This document shows, in pieces, positions 1-8,960 of a DNA stretch of 50,835 bases. The stretch is from NCBI GenBank assembly GCA_964651005.1, contig CAZYVL010000004.1, positions 1 to 50,835 of the forward strand, read 5' to 3'. The number at the start of each line of letters is the position of its first letter. The stretch's first letter is position 1. Under the pieces are notes generated by a model, which was not told the DNA's origin, did not search any database, and saw only the letters and a program-made list of their open reading frames with translations. The position numbers and the translations under genes are program-made. This stretch comes from DATMFV01 sp964651005 (lineage in GTDB: Bacteria; Verrucomicrobiota; Verrucomicrobiia; Chthoniobacterales; Chthoniobacteraceae).

Positions 1-1114
1 GACACCTCTGCATTGAAGTCCCGCCTGGACGAGATGCGGAGGTATCTTTGACTCCGCGAAACTGCAATCCCGGCTCCGGGAGCTGGAAGATTTGATGACC
101 GCCCCGGAGTTCTGGAACAACCGGGAACGCGCGCAGACGATGGTGGAGGAGGTCGCGCGGCTTCGCGGCCAGCTCCAGCCGCTCGCGGAGATGGAGCGCG
201 GGGTGGAGGATCTCGACGTGCTCAAGGCGCTTGCCGCCGAGGAGAGCGACCCCGCCCAGCAGGAAGCCGCCCTGCGCGACGCGGAGGCGGAGCACCGCGC
301 GCTGGTGGCGCGGCTGGAGGAATTCGAGCTGCGCAGCTATCTCTCCGGCGCGCAGGACAAGGCGAACTGCTTCCTCGTCATCCACTCCGGCGCGGGCGGC
401 ACGGAATCGTGCGACTGGGCCGACATGCTTTTGCGGATGTACCAGCGGTGGTGCGAACGGCGCGGCTTCAAGACGGAGATCGTCGATCTCCAGGAGGGGG
501 ATGAGGTCGGCATCAAATCGGCCACGCTCCAGGTCTCCGGCGAGTACGCTTACGGTTATCTCCAGACGGAACGGGGGGTGCACCGGCTCGTGCGCATCTC
601 CCCTTTCGACGCGAATAAACGCCGCCACACCTCTTTCGCCAGCGTGGACGCCACGCCGGAGATTCCCGATTCGGAACCGATCGAGGTCAACCCCGCCGAC
701 ATCGAGCTGGATACCTTCCGCTCCGGCGGCAAGGGCGGGCAGAACGTCAACAAGGTCGAAACGGCGGTGCGCCTGGTGCACAAGCCGACGGGCATCGTCG
801 TCGCCTGCCAGGCGGAACGGAGCCAGGGCCGCAACCGGGAGCTGGCGATGAAAATGCTCAAGGCGAAGCTCTACCAGCTTGAGCAGGACAAAAAAATCGC
901 CGAGGTGGAGCGCCAGTACGGGGAGAAGGGGGAGATCGCCTGGGGCAACCAGATCCGCTCCTACGTCTTTCAGCCTTACCAGATGGTGAAGGACCACCGC
1001 ACCGGCGTGGAGACGAGCGGCGTCGCGGCGGTCATGGACGGGGAGATCGACCCGTTCATCCACGGCAAGCTGCGCGGGCTGGTGAACAAAAAAGGCGCGG
1101 ACGACCTGGCATAA
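1..1114 (+). CDS. prfB: Peptide chain release factor 2 (RF2), 5' partial, with programmed +1 frameshift
   Basis: RF2 releases finished polypeptides at UGA and UAA stop codons. The 5' end is cut by the window edge. From base 1 the frame reads to an in-frame TGA at 49-51. The sequence GGAGG TAT CTT TGA C at 38-52 is the classic RF2 frameshift site: a Shine-Dalgarno-like GGAGG three bases before CTT TGA. A +1 slip at CTT continues in the frame of the long downstream ORF, which ends with TAA at 1112-1114. The downstream part carries the SPF stop-codon recognition tripeptide (RISPFDANKRRHTSF) and the catalytic GGQ loop (RSGGKGGQNVNKVET). The known family behaviour is autoregulation: low RF2 favours the shift. 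The frameshift is read directly from the sequence; its efficiency is inferred. Confidence 0.97.
38..52 (+). promoter_or_regulatory. Programmed +1 ribosomal frameshift site of prfB
   Basis: GGAGG (38-42) acts as an internal Shine-Dalgarno-like stimulator, three bases before the slippery CTT (46-48). The in-frame TGA (49-51) is followed by C, which makes a weak stop context. The spacing matches the well-known enterobacterial prfB site. Confidence 0.95.
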
Positions 1115-1331
1115 TCCCGCGCATAAACTCGCACCGAGCGGGGGGATTCCCCGTCCCGGGTAGGCGGGGCGCGCCGCCGCACGGGGGGCTGGTTTGCCCT
1201 GTTGCCGCGCTCGTGGGATGCCTTGCTTCTCGCCCCGCGCCGCTCCCTCCGCCCCCGGAAATCCAGAGAACGGCCCCCGCCCTGCCCCGCCGGGGTGTGA
1301 ACGCAAAAGCGCACGGAGATCACGCCCATCC

Positions 1332-1360
1332 TTGACGCTCCGCACCCCTTCCACTAGCGT
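1332..1360 (+). promoter_or_regulatory. Possible sigma-70-type promoter before the TPR gene
   Basis: TTGACG at 1332-1337 is followed after 17 bases by TAGCGT at 1355-1360. The -35 is good and the -10 is poor. The ATG at 1371 lies only 10 bases beyond the -10, so transcription from here would give a very short leader. Based on sequence match only. Confidence 0.3.
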
Positions 1361-1370
1361 CACGCCGTTT

Positions 1371-2576
1371 ATGCGGAAGCTCATCGCCTTCTCTTCACTG
1401 ATCCTTCTGGCGGCGCTCTCTCCCCTTCCGAAGGTCGGGGCGGCTGTGGTTTATCGCTCCGGGGAAGGGTGGAATGCGGAGGAGGAAGACTCCGGCGCCA
1501 CCGAAGGGAGCGTGACCGCGCAGCTCCGCAAGGCCGAGGATCTCCGCAAGGGGGGCGAGTTGAAGAAGGCGCTCGGGGCTTACCGCACGCTCGTGCGCGA
1601 GTGGCCGAAGTCCGCGCTGGCCCCCAAGGCGCAGATCGAGGTGGCGGCGCTTTACCAGGAACTGGGCGACTCCGAAAGAGCCTTCAAGGCGTACGGCCAG
1701 TATCTCTCCGAGTATCCGCGCGGGAAGGATTTCGGGTTGGCCGTGGAGAACCAGTTCCACATCGCCTCCAGCTTTCTCGACGGCGAGCGGCGCAAGCTCT
1801 TCGGCGTAAAGACCTTCCCCTCCATGCAGAGGGCCGTGGAGATGTTCGGGCAGATTTTGAAGACGGCTCCCTATAGCAAATGGGCCGCGCTTTCGCAGTT
1901 CAACATCGGCCGCGCCCTGGAGAAGCAGACCAAGTACCCGGAGGCGATCGCGGCCTACCAGAAGACGGTTGATTCCTACCCCGCCGACGAGATCGCCGCC
2001 GACGCGCAGTACCAGATCGGCTATATCCACTTCGAACTCGCCAAGAACGGCTCCAACGACGCTGCGGCCCGCAACAAAGCGCGCGAGGCGTTCGAGGATT
2101 TCCTCCTCAAGTACCCCGAGAGCGAAAAAGCCGCGCAGGCGGGCGAAAACCTGAAATTGCTTTCGAGCACGGATACGAAAAAAACGCTCGGTGTCGCGCA
2201 GTTCTACGAGAAGACCGGCAACCCGAAGGCCGCCGTCATCTACTACGAGGAGGTGCTCCGCACCGCCCCCGGCAGCGAGGAGGCCAAGGTGGCCAAGAGG
2301 CAGATCGACCAGTTGAAGGGGACGCTCGGCGAGGACGCCCTGCGAGCCGGGCCGGAGCGCGCGGAAACCGGCGCGAAGGCGAAGCAGCGCCGCAAACTCC
2401 AGGCACAGGTGGAGACCGCCGCCCGCCCCGATTACGTCGGGCCGCCCGCCCCGCCCGAGCCGGAAGTTCCCGACGAGGCCGTTCCAGAGCAGCCGAGCTT
2501 CCGCACCTTTCCTGAGCCTGCCGACGCGGTTGGCCCCGAGGAAGCGCCTCTCCCGACCGATCCCAACGTCCCCTGA
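1371..2576 (+). CDS. Secreted tetratricopeptide-repeat protein, BamD/YbgF-like
   Basis: This 401-residue protein opens with a signal peptide (MRKLIAFSSLILLAALSPLP) and has about five TPR-like helical repeats, for example KKALGAYRTLVREWPKSALA and EAIAAYQKTVDSYPADEIAA, roughly between residues 45 and 310. The C-terminal 80 residues are rich in Pro and Glu and probably disordered. The repeats resemble BamD/YbgF-type periplasmic scaffolds that help outer-membrane assembly or cell-envelope coordination. There is no lipobox cysteine, so it is probably periplasmic and not a lipoprotein. The start at 1371 was chosen because it begins the signal peptide; an upstream in-frame start at 1194 would bury it. 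The lptE-like gene follows 52 bases downstream, which supports an envelope role. Precise function is unknown. Confidence 0.8.
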   Translation: MRKLIAFSSLILLAALSPLPKVGAAVVYRSGEGWNAEEEDSGATEGSVTAQLRKAEDLRKGGELKKALGAYRTLVREWPKSALAPKAQIEVAALYQELGDSERAFKAYGQYLSEYPRGKDFGLAVENQFHIASSFLDGERRKLFGVKTFPSMQRAVEMFGQILKTAPYSKWAALSQFNIGRALEKQTKYPEAIAAYQKTVDSYPADEIAADAQYQIGYIHFELAKNGSNDAAARNKAREAFEDFLLKYPESEKAAQAGENLKLLSSTDTKKTLGVAQFYEKTGNPKAAVIYYEEVLRTAPGSEEAKVAKRQIDQLKGTLGEDALRAGPERAETGAKAKQRRKLQAQVETAARPDYVGPPAPPEPEVPDEAVPEQPSFRTFPEPADAVGPEEAPLPTDPNVP

Positions 2577-2628
2577 CCGTTCCAGCCCCTTCCGTTCAGC
2601 CCTCGATCCTCCTTCACCCTTTCATCCG

Positions 2629-3144
2629 ATGCGATTCTGCTCCTTGCTCGCCGTCGCCGCCACGGCTCTTCTTCTTAACGGGTGCGCGGGTTATCATATC
2701 GGGCCGGTCACGCCCAAGATCATGCAGGGGGTTCGCACGGTCGCTGTCCCCACGTTTGAAAACAGGACGCTCCTCCCGCGCCTGGAGGTGCTCGCGGCGA
2801 ACTCCGTCATCAAGCAGATCCAGCAGGACGGCACCTACACGGTCACGGGCGAATCCACCGCCGATGCCGTCATCGAAGGGGAAGTCACCGAAGTGCGCCG
2901 ACGCGGTTCCCGCTCGGTCCGGGGGGACGTGCTCGCCTCGCGGGAATACACCCTCGTGGTCAAGCTGGAGTATGTCGTCACCAGCCGGGTTACCGGCGCG
3001 CGGCTCGACCGGGGGACTGTCACCGGGGAGACGAGCTTTTTCGTCAGCGGCAACGACGTGAACCAGGACGAACGCCAGGCGATCCCGCTCGCGATGGAGG
3101 ACGCCTCCGTGCGCCTCGTGAGCCGCCTTAGCGAAGGGTGGTAG
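2629..3144 (+). CDS. lptE: LPS-assembly lipoprotein LptE-like
   Basis: This 171-residue lipoprotein has a clear lipoprotein signal (MRFCSLLAVAATALLLNGCA) with the acylated Cys in LLNGC. The mature part starts GYHIGPVTP and has the VRTVAVPTFENRT and IKQIQQDGTYTV segments typical of LptE-like proteins. In the known pathway LptE plugs the LptD barrel and guides lipopolysaccharide to the outer surface. The start at 2629 gives the signal peptide directly. No strong Shine-Dalgarno is seen. It lies between the TPR protein and rsmI. Family assignment is fairly secure; a DUF799-type relative would be the alternative. Confidence 0.8.
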   Translation: MRFCSLLAVAATALLLNGCAGYHIGPVTPKIMQGVRTVAVPTFENRTLLPRLEVLAANSVIKQIQQDGTYTVTGESTADAVIEGEVTEVRRRGSRSVRGDVLASREYTLVVKLEYVVTSRVTGARLDRGTVTGETSFFVSGNDVNQDERQAIPLAMEDASVRLVSRLSEGW

Positions 3145-3194
3145 GCGGGCGGCCCCGGCCTTTCCGGCCTTTCCGGCGTTTACGCCGTCCCCAA

Positions 3195-3920
3195 ATGCTC
3201 TACCTGGTCCCCACCCCCATCGGCAATCTCGGCGACATCACGCTGCGCGCCCTGGAGGTTCTCAAAAGCGCGGACCTCATCGCCGCCGAGGATACCCGGC
3301 ATTCCGGGCATCTCCTGCGGCATTTCGAGATCGCCAAGCCGCTGGTCTCCTACCACGAGCACAACGAAGCCCGTCGGACCCAGGAGCTGCTCGAACGGCT
3401 CCGGCGCGGGGAAACCGTGGCTGTCATCTCCGACGCGGGGACGCCCGGCCTCTCCGACCCCGGGGCGCGGCTCCTTTGCGCCTGCATTGCGGAGGGGCTG
3501 CCGTACTCCGTGCTGCCCGGCCCTTGCGCCGCGATCACCGCGCTCATCGGCTCCGGGTTCAGCACCGAGGCGTTTTACTTCGGCGGCTTTCTCCCGCCCA
3601 AGAGCGGCGGGCGCGAGCGGGAGCTGGCCGCCGCCGCCGGGAGACGGGAAACGAGCCTCTTCTACGAAAGCCCGCACCGCCTGCTCAAGACGCTCGAAGC
3701 CGCCGCGCGCCTTTTCGGCAAGCGGCCCCTCTGCGTCGCCCGGGAGTTGACGAAGACCTTTGAGGAATACCGCACCGCCCCCGCCGTCGAACTGCTGGCC
3801 CATTACACCGCGCACCCGCCCAAGGGGGAGATCGTCCTGCTGGTCGGCGGCCTCACGCCCCGCCAATGGCGCGAGCAGGAGCGGGAGCCGACGCCCGCGC
3901 CCGTGGAATTCGAGCCGTGA
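3195..3920 (+). CDS. rsmI: 16S rRNA (cytidine1402-2'-O)-methyltransferase
   Basis: RsmI methylates the 2'-OH of C1402 in the decoding centre of 16S rRNA using S-adenosylmethionine. The 241-residue protein shows the family signatures VPTPIGNLGDITLRAL at the N-terminus, AAEDTRHSGHLL, VISDAGTPGLSDPGARL and, near the end, GEIVLLVGG, all part of the tetrapyrrole-methylase-like fold. It is shorter than the E. coli enzyme (about 286 residues), mainly at the C-terminus. ATG at 3195 was chosen because it directly precedes the conserved LYLVPTPIGNLG. The cytoplasmic role follows from the family. Confidence 0.93.
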   Translation: MLYLVPTPIGNLGDITLRALEVLKSADLIAAEDTRHSGHLLRHFEIAKPLVSYHEHNEARRTQELLERLRRGETVAVISDAGTPGLSDPGARLLCACIAEGLPYSVLPGPCAAITALIGSGFSTEAFYFGGFLPPKSGGRERELAAAAGRRETSLFYESPHRLLKTLEAAARLFGKRPLCVARELTKTFEEYRTAPAVELLAHYTAHPPKGEIVLLVGGLTPRQWREQEREPTPAPVEFEP

Positions 3921-3926
3921 ACGCGC

Positions 3927-3955
3927 TTGAAAGCCCCCGCCGTTCGGCTTACGGT
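3927..3955 (+). promoter_or_regulatory. Possible promoter for nadA
   Basis: TTGAAA (3927-3932), a 17-base spacer and TACGGT (3950-3955) precede the nadA ATG at 3970. The match is moderate, and the leader would be very short. Confidence 0.35.
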
Positions 3956-3969
3956 CATTAACTAATCTT

Positions 3970-4911
3970 ATGCTGGCAACCGGAGTAGACCTCGTTGAAG
4001 ACATCCTCGCCCTCAAGCGCGAGCGCAACGCCGTGATCCTGGCGCACAACTACCAGATCAAGGCGATTCAGGAGCTTGCCGATTTTGTGGGCGATTCGCT
4101 CGGCCTGAGCTACAAGGCCGCCGAAACCGACGCGGACGTGATCGCCTTCTGCGGCGTCCATTTCATGGCCGAGACGGCGAAGATCGTCAACCCCGCCAAA
4201 ACCGTGATCCTGCCCGACGTGGAGGCCGGTTGCTCGCTTTCGGACTCGTGCCCCGGCGAAAAGCTGGAGGCGTACCTGAAGGAACACGCCGCGAAGAACT
4301 ACTACGTCGTCGCTTACATCAACTGTAGCGCCCACGTCAAAGCACTCTCCGACGTGATCTGCACCAGCGGCAATGCCGTCAAGATCGTCAACGCGGTCCC
4401 GAAGGACCGGAACATCCTCTTCGTCCCGGACCAGAACCTCGGCGCGTGGGTGATGGAGCAGACGGGGCGCAAGATGGATCTCTGGCAGGGGCATTGCTAC
4501 GTCCATGTGGAATTCACCGCGCAGAGCATTGAGCGCATCCGCGAGGAATACCCCGGGGCGCCGGTGGTCGCGCACCCGGAGTGCACCTATGCGGTGCGGA
4601 TTCTGGCTGATGAAGTCTGCTCGACGGAAAAGATGATCGCGTTCTGCCGGGAGCATCCCGCCCGCGCTTTCATCATCGTGACGGAGGAAGGGATGCTCCA
4701 CCGGCTGCGGCGCGAGTGCCCCGACAAGGTGTTCATCCCCGGGCCGACGAACGCCTGCGCCTGCGCGGAATGCCGCTACATGAAGAAGAACACGCTGGAG
4801 ACGCTCTACGAGGCGCTCCTCCACCTCAAGCCCGAGATCGTCCTGCCCGAAGCGCAGCGCGCCCGCGCGGAGATCCCGATCCGCCGGATGCTGGAGATCA
4901 GCGCGCGCTAA
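3970..4911 (+). CDS. nadA: Quinolinate synthase
   Basis: NadA condenses iminoaspartate with dihydroxyacetone phosphate to quinolinate in de novo NAD synthesis and uses a [4Fe-4S] cluster. The 313-residue protein has the conserved blocks ILAHNYQ, GDSLGLS, CGVHFMAETAKIVNP, LPDVEAGCSLSDSCP, NCSAHVKALSD and PGPTNACACAECRYMKKN. The cluster-ligand cysteines of the family map to the CGVHFMAE block, a central cysteine and the C-terminal CAC/AEC region. Length is usual for the compact bacterial type. No nadB or nadC is next to it. Confidence 0.96.
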   Translation: MLATGVDLVEDILALKRERNAVILAHNYQIKAIQELADFVGDSLGLSYKAAETDADVIAFCGVHFMAETAKIVNPAKTVILPDVEAGCSLSDSCPGEKLEAYLKEHAAKNYYVVAYINCSAHVKALSDVICTSGNAVKIVNAVPKDRNILFVPDQNLGAWVMEQTGRKMDLWQGHCYVHVEFTAQSIERIREEYPGAPVVAHPECTYAVRILADEVCSTEKMIAFCREHPARAFIIVTEEGMLHRLRRECPDKVFIPGPTNACACAECRYMKKNTLETLYEALLHLKPEIVLPEAQRARAEIPIRRMLEISAR

Positions 4912-4997
4912 GGCCATTGGGCGAAAGGAGAGGGGGGGGCCGGTGCGGCGCGTTCCAGGCCGATTGACGCACGGAGGAAATGAGGGAGGTTATATTG

Positions 4998-6278
4998 ATG
5001 GAACAGGACCGTGGGGACCGAGAGAGCGATAGAGGAAGGCCGGAGGGGCGGTCCGGGGGGTGCGGTGCGGAGGGCAATCCCGAAAAGGCCCATGCCGCGC
5101 ACGACGAACTCTGCCGGTTGCTCCGCGAGGGAACGATTTTCCGGTTGTTGGTCGAGGGGGCCATCGAGTTCGCCATCTTCGCGATGGACCCCGAGGGGGA
5201 AATCCTGACGTGGAACAGCGGTGCGCGGCGGCTTTTCGGCTACCGCGAGGAGGAGGTTCTGGGCCGTCGTGGGCATCTCATCTTCACCCCCGAAGACCGC
5301 GAGAACGGCGTGGTGGAGGAGGAAATTTCGCATGCGCTCCGGGGGGAGAGCGCCACCGACGAGCGGTGGCACCTGCGCAAGGATGGTTCACTCTTTTTTG
5401 CCAGCGGATTCATGATGCCCGTCCGTGACGAGGAAGGGCGCATCCACGGCACCGTCAAGGTAGTCCGCGACCTTACGGCGCAGCGCAACGCCGAGGAGGA
5501 AAAAACCTTCCTGCTCGAACAGGCGCAGCTTGCCCGCAAACAGGCCGAGGAGGCGCGGCGGGCGGCCGAGGAGGCGAACCGGATCAAAGACCGCTTTCTG
5601 GCCACGCTCTCGCACGAACTGCGTACCCCGCTTACGCCCGTCCTGCTTTTGCTCCCGGAGCTGGCCGGGGATGTGCGCCTCCCGGAGGAACTCCGCGAGG
5701 AGGTCGCGGCGATCCACCGGAACGTCGAGCTGGAGGCGCGGCTCATCGACGATCTTCTCGACGTGCACCGCATCGTCAGCGGCAAGCTCCGGATGCGCAA
5801 CGCGCCGTGCGATCTCCACACCCTCGCCGCCGAGGCGGCGCAGATTTGCCGGGCCGGGTTCTCCGGGAAGGCGCTTCGCATGGAGATGCAACTGGAAGCC
5901 GCGCACCATTGGGTCCACGGCGACGCCACCCGCCTGGAGCAGGTCTTCTGGAACCTCATCAACAACGCCTTCAAGTTCACCCCATCCGGCGGGAGGGTGC
6001 GCATCCACTCGTATAACCCGGCGCCGGACCTCGTGAGCGTGGAAGTGTGCGACACCGGCATCGGGATCGAGCCGGAAGCGATCCCGCAGCTCTACAACCC
6101 CTTCAAGCAAGCGAGCGCCGAGGTCACGCGCCTTTACGGCGGCCTCGGGCTTGGGTTGACGATTGCCAAAGGGATCGTCGATTTGCAGCGCGGGACTCTC
6201 GCCGTCCAAAGCGAGGGAAAGGGAAAAGGGGCGACGTTTACGGTCACGCTCCCGGTCCTCGCGGAACAGCCCGCGTGA
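4998..6278 (+). CDS. Soluble PAS-domain sensor histidine kinase
   Basis: This 426-residue two-component kinase starts with a basic, low-complexity stretch. A PAS domain follows (about residues 45-165, including AIFAMDPEGEILTWNSGARR and LGRRGHLIFTPEDR), then a short coiled linker rich in AEEA, a HisKA domain with the phospho-accepting His in FLATLSHELRTPLTP, and a HATPase domain with the N box (FWNLINNAFKFTP), G1 (DTGIGIE) and G2 (GGLGLGLTIAKGIV). No membrane segment or signal peptide is visible, so the sensed signal is cytoplasmic. ATG at 4998 has GGGAGG seven to eight bases upstream. ATG at 4980 in the same frame has GGAGG only two bases away and is the alternative. No response regulator is adjacent. 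Confidence 0.92.
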   Translation: MEQDRGDRESDRGRPEGRSGGCGAEGNPEKAHAAHDELCRLLREGTIFRLLVEGAIEFAIFAMDPEGEILTWNSGARRLFGYREEEVLGRRGHLIFTPEDRENGVVEEEISHALRGESATDERWHLRKDGSLFFASGFMMPVRDEEGRIHGTVKVVRDLTAQRNAEEEKTFLLEQAQLARKQAEEARRAAEEANRIKDRFLATLSHELRTPLTPVLLLLPELAGDVRLPEELREEVAAIHRNVELEARLIDDLLDVHRIVSGKLRMRNAPCDLHTLAAEAAQICRAGFSGKALRMEMQLEAAHHWVHGDATRLEQVFWNLINNAFKFTPSGGRVRIHSYNPAPDLVSVEVCDTGIGIEPEAIPQLYNPFKQASAEVTRLYGGLGLGLTIAKGIVDLQRGTLAVQSEGKGKGATFTVTLPVLAEQPA

Positions 6279-6313
6279 GCTCTCGTCGGGGCTGCGCCGC
6301 CCGTCGCCTCTAG

Positions 6314-6355
6314 TCACACTAAGCTTCGTGTGAGTCCAGGTTCATTTCTGCCTGG
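6314..6355. other. Two small hairpins after the histidine kinase
   Basis: TCACAC (6314-6319) can pair with GTGTGA (6328-6333), and CCAGG can pair with CCTGG just downstream (about 6336-6355). Neither is followed by a T-run. They may serve as weak transcript ends or be chance. Confidence 0.25.
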
Positions 6356-6446
6356 GAGCGGGCGTGGACGACCTGACACGCGTGGCGGGAAGTTGAAAGG
6401 CGATTCTTTCCGCCGATCTCAACCGGCGTATCGCCATTTTTCCCAA

Positions 6447-6797
6447 ATGAACCAACCGACCGCAATCCTCGCCCCCGGGCCTCCCGCCTTGCCCGCGATC
6501 CGGCCCGTTGCCCGGATGGAGGGCGGCAGGCCGTGGCGAAGAGGGGACCGCGTGCGCATCCGTCCTGCTCGGGGACGCGGAGGCGCGGCCCAGGCGGCAC
6601 ATGCGGCACATGCGGCCCTTGCGTGCCGGACTGGCGTGATCGACGCGCTGGTGCGCGATTGCCTCGACCCGAGCGATCCGGAAGGGCGCCTCCAATTCGC
6701 CGTCCTGATCGATCACGGCTCCGCGTGTGAATCTGCCTCGGGCTGGCTTCCCGTGCACCGCTTTTTCTTCTCCGCCGACGAGCTCGAAGCACTGTAG
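6447..6797 (+). CDS. Small hypothetical protein between the kinase gene and htpG
   Basis: This 116-residue frame is not recognised. After a Pro/Ala-rich N-terminus it reads RRGDRVRIRP, a low-complexity AAHAAHAAL stretch and then GRLQFAVLIDHGS, GWLPVHRFFFSADELEAL. The alternation of hydrophobic residues suggests a small beta-barrel fold, a speculation from pattern only. The AHAAHA stretch comes from a 9-base direct repeat (GGCACATGC twice, 6596-6613). ATG at 6447 was chosen over the in-frame start at 6330, which would add low-quality sequence. It may be a spurious ORF, but its tail looks protein-like. Confidence 0.5.
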   Translation: MNQPTAILAPGPPALPAIRPVARMEGGRPWRRGDRVRIRPARGRGGAAQAAHAAHAALACRTGVIDALVRDCLDPSDPEGRLQFAVLIDHGSACESASGWLPVHRFFFSADELEAL

Positions 6798-6914
6798 CGC
6801 CCCGGGCCGTATCGGAATCTCTCCGTAGAGCGCGGCCTCTCCGCACCCGCATGGCGCGTGCAATTGCGCTTGCGCCGGTCCCGGCGTCCGGGTTTTTCTC
6901 CCTCTCTACCGACC

Positions 6915-8783
6915 ATGAGTTCCACTGAGAAGCACCCGTTTCAGGCCGAGATCGCGCAACTGCTCGATATCGTCATCCACTCCCTTTACACCGATAAGGA
7001 AATTTTTGTCCGCGAGCTGATTTCCAACGCGGCAGACGCCACGGAGAAGCTCAAGTTCCTGCAAACCTCCGGGAACGCCATCTTCCAGCCCGACGCCCCG
7101 CTTTCCATCGCGGTCGCCACGGACGAAGAGGCGGGGACGATCACCTTCACCGACGCGGGCCTCGGGATGACGCACGCGGAGCTGATCGAGAACCTCGGCA
7201 CCATTGCCCACTCCGGTTCGCGCGCGTTTCTCGAACAGCTCAAGGCGAACCAGGGCGACGCCAGCCTGATCGGCCAGTTCGGCGTCGGGTTTTACTCCGC
7301 CTTCATGGTCGCCGACCGCGTGAGCGTCCAGACCCGCTCTTGGCAGCCGGAGGAGCAGGGGTGGAAATGGGAATCCGACGGCAAGACGGGCTACGAGACC
7401 GAACCCGTGGGCGATCTCCCGCGCGGAACGAAAATCGTCCTTCATCTCAAGGACGAGGAGTTTGCCCGCGCCTTCGCGAAGGCGGCGCGCGTGGAGGAGA
7501 TCATCCGGCGGTACTCGAATTTCGTCCAGTTCCCCATCGAACTGAACGGCACGGTGGTCAACACGATCCAGGCGATCTGGACGCGCTCCAAGAGCGAGAT
7601 CACCACCGAGGAGTACAACCAGTTTTACCAATACATCGGCCACGACACGGAGCCGCCGTTTTACCGGCTGCACTTCAACGCGGATGCCCCGCTGGCGATC
7701 CGCTCGCTCCTCTTCGTGCCGGAGCGCAGCCTGGAACGCTTCGGCATGGCGCGCTCGGAGTCCGAGGTGCATCTTTACTGCCGCAAGGTGCTCATCGAGG
7801 CGAAGCCGAAGGGGCTTTTCCCGGAGTGGCTCCGCTTCCTGCGCGGCGTGGTCGATAGCGAGGATCTGCCGCTGAACATCTCGCGCGAGACGATGCAGGA
7901 TTCCGCCCTGGTGCAGAAGCTCAACCGCGTGCTCACCGGCCGGTTCCTCAAGTTCCTCGACGAAGAGGCGAAGACCGACCCGGAGCGGTACGCGAAGTTC
8001 TTCGCCGAGCACGGCCCGTGCCTCAAGGAGGGGGTCGTCACCGACTACGAAAACCGCGCCGCTCTGGCGAAGCTGCTCCGCTTCGAGTCGTCGTTCACCG
8101 AAAAGGGGAAGGAGACTTCGCTTGCCGATTACGTCTCGCGGATGCCCGCCGGGCAGAAGGAGATCTATTTCATCCTCGCGCCGGGGCGCGAGGCCGCGGA
8201 GGCCAGCCCGCACTTCGAGGTCTTCCGGGAGAAGAAGATCGAGGCGCTTTTCCTCTACGACCCGCGAGACGAGTTCGTGATGGATCACCTGCGCGAATTT
8301 GACGGCAAGCCGGTGCGCGCCGCAGAGAAGGCAGACCTCGCGCTGGAGCAGAAGGAAACCGCGTTGAGCGAGGAGGCTGCCGGGGCGCTGGCCGCCTTTA
8401 TCAAAGAGACGCTCGGGGAGCGGGTGAACGCAGTGCGCCCCTCCCGGCGGCTCGTCCACAGCCCGGCGCTGGCGCTGGAGAGCGACCAGTTCATGACCTC
8501 CAGCATGCGGCGAATGCTCAAAGCAATGAAGGCGATGAACCACGACGAGGGGAATGCCCTCCCCGAGCCGAAGCCCGACCTGGAGATCAACCCGGACCAC
8601 GGGGTGATCGTCCGGCTGGAGAAAATCCGCCACCAGGACGCCACGCTGGCCGCCAAGGTGGCCGAGCAGATCTTCGATGGCGCGCGCGTGGCCGCCGGGT
8701 TGCTGGAAGACCCACGCGAGATGCTCGCGCGCGGCAACGAACTGCTGGAGCAGCTCCTCGCGGCGCGCGAGAAAGCGTCCTGA
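6915..8783 (+). CDS. htpG: Molecular chaperone HtpG (Hsp90)
   Basis: HtpG is the bacterial Hsp90, an ATP-driven dimeric chaperone in the cytoplasm. The 622-residue protein has the N-terminal GHKL ATPase with ELISNAADATEKLKFL, TDAGLGMTHAELIENLGTIA and QFGVGFYSAFMVAD. The middle domain includes the catalytic-arginine loop region (LPLNISRETMQDS). The C-terminal dimerisation domain shows QFMTSSMRRMLKAM. Length is normal for the family. ATG at 6915 precedes the conserved KHPFQAEIAQLLDI. It is followed by a 177-base gap before the polysaccharide cluster. Confidence 0.97.
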   Translation: MSSTEKHPFQAEIAQLLDIVIHSLYTDKEIFVRELISNAADATEKLKFLQTSGNAIFQPDAPLSIAVATDEEAGTITFTDAGLGMTHAELIENLGTIAHSGSRAFLEQLKANQGDASLIGQFGVGFYSAFMVADRVSVQTRSWQPEEQGWKWESDGKTGYETEPVGDLPRGTKIVLHLKDEEFARAFAKAARVEEIIRRYSNFVQFPIELNGTVVNTIQAIWTRSKSEITTEEYNQFYQYIGHDTEPPFYRLHFNADAPLAIRSLLFVPERSLERFGMARSESEVHLYCRKVLIEAKPKGLFPEWLRFLRGVVDSEDLPLNISRETMQDSALVQKLNRVLTGRFLKFLDEEAKTDPERYAKFFAEHGPCLKEGVVTDYENRAALAKLLRFESSFTEKGKETSLADYVSRMPAGQKEIYFILAPGREAAEASPHFEVFREKKIEALFLYDPRDEFVMDHLREFDGKPVRAAEKADLALEQKETALSEEAAGALAAFIKETLGERVNAVRPSRRLVHSPALALESDQFMTSSMRRMLKAMKAMNHDEGNALPEPKPDLEINPDHGVIVRLEKIRHQDATLAAKVAEQIFDGARVAAGLLEDPREMLARGNELLEQLLAAREKAS

Positions 8784-8925
8784 GCGGCGCGGGGGGAGGG
8801 GCGGAGCGGGTGCGCGGGCGCGGGGAGACCCCCTGGCTCGGGTATCGCCCGCGTGGGGGCGTGAAGGTTTCCGCGGGGTGCTTGTGCGGCGTCTTCCCGC
8901 GGGAGTTCTCCCGATTCCCATGCCT

Positions 8926-8950
8926 GCGGGGCGGTACGAAAACGCCCCGC
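8926..8950 (+). other. Strong GC hairpin just before the polysaccharide cluster
   Basis: GCGGGGCG (8926-8933) pairs perfectly with CGCCCCGC (8943-8950) around a 9-base loop. It ends 10 bases before the GTG start at 8961 and has no T-run. It could end the htpG transcript or affect translation of the next gene. Confidence 0.5.
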
Positions 8951-8960
8951 TCCGCACCAA

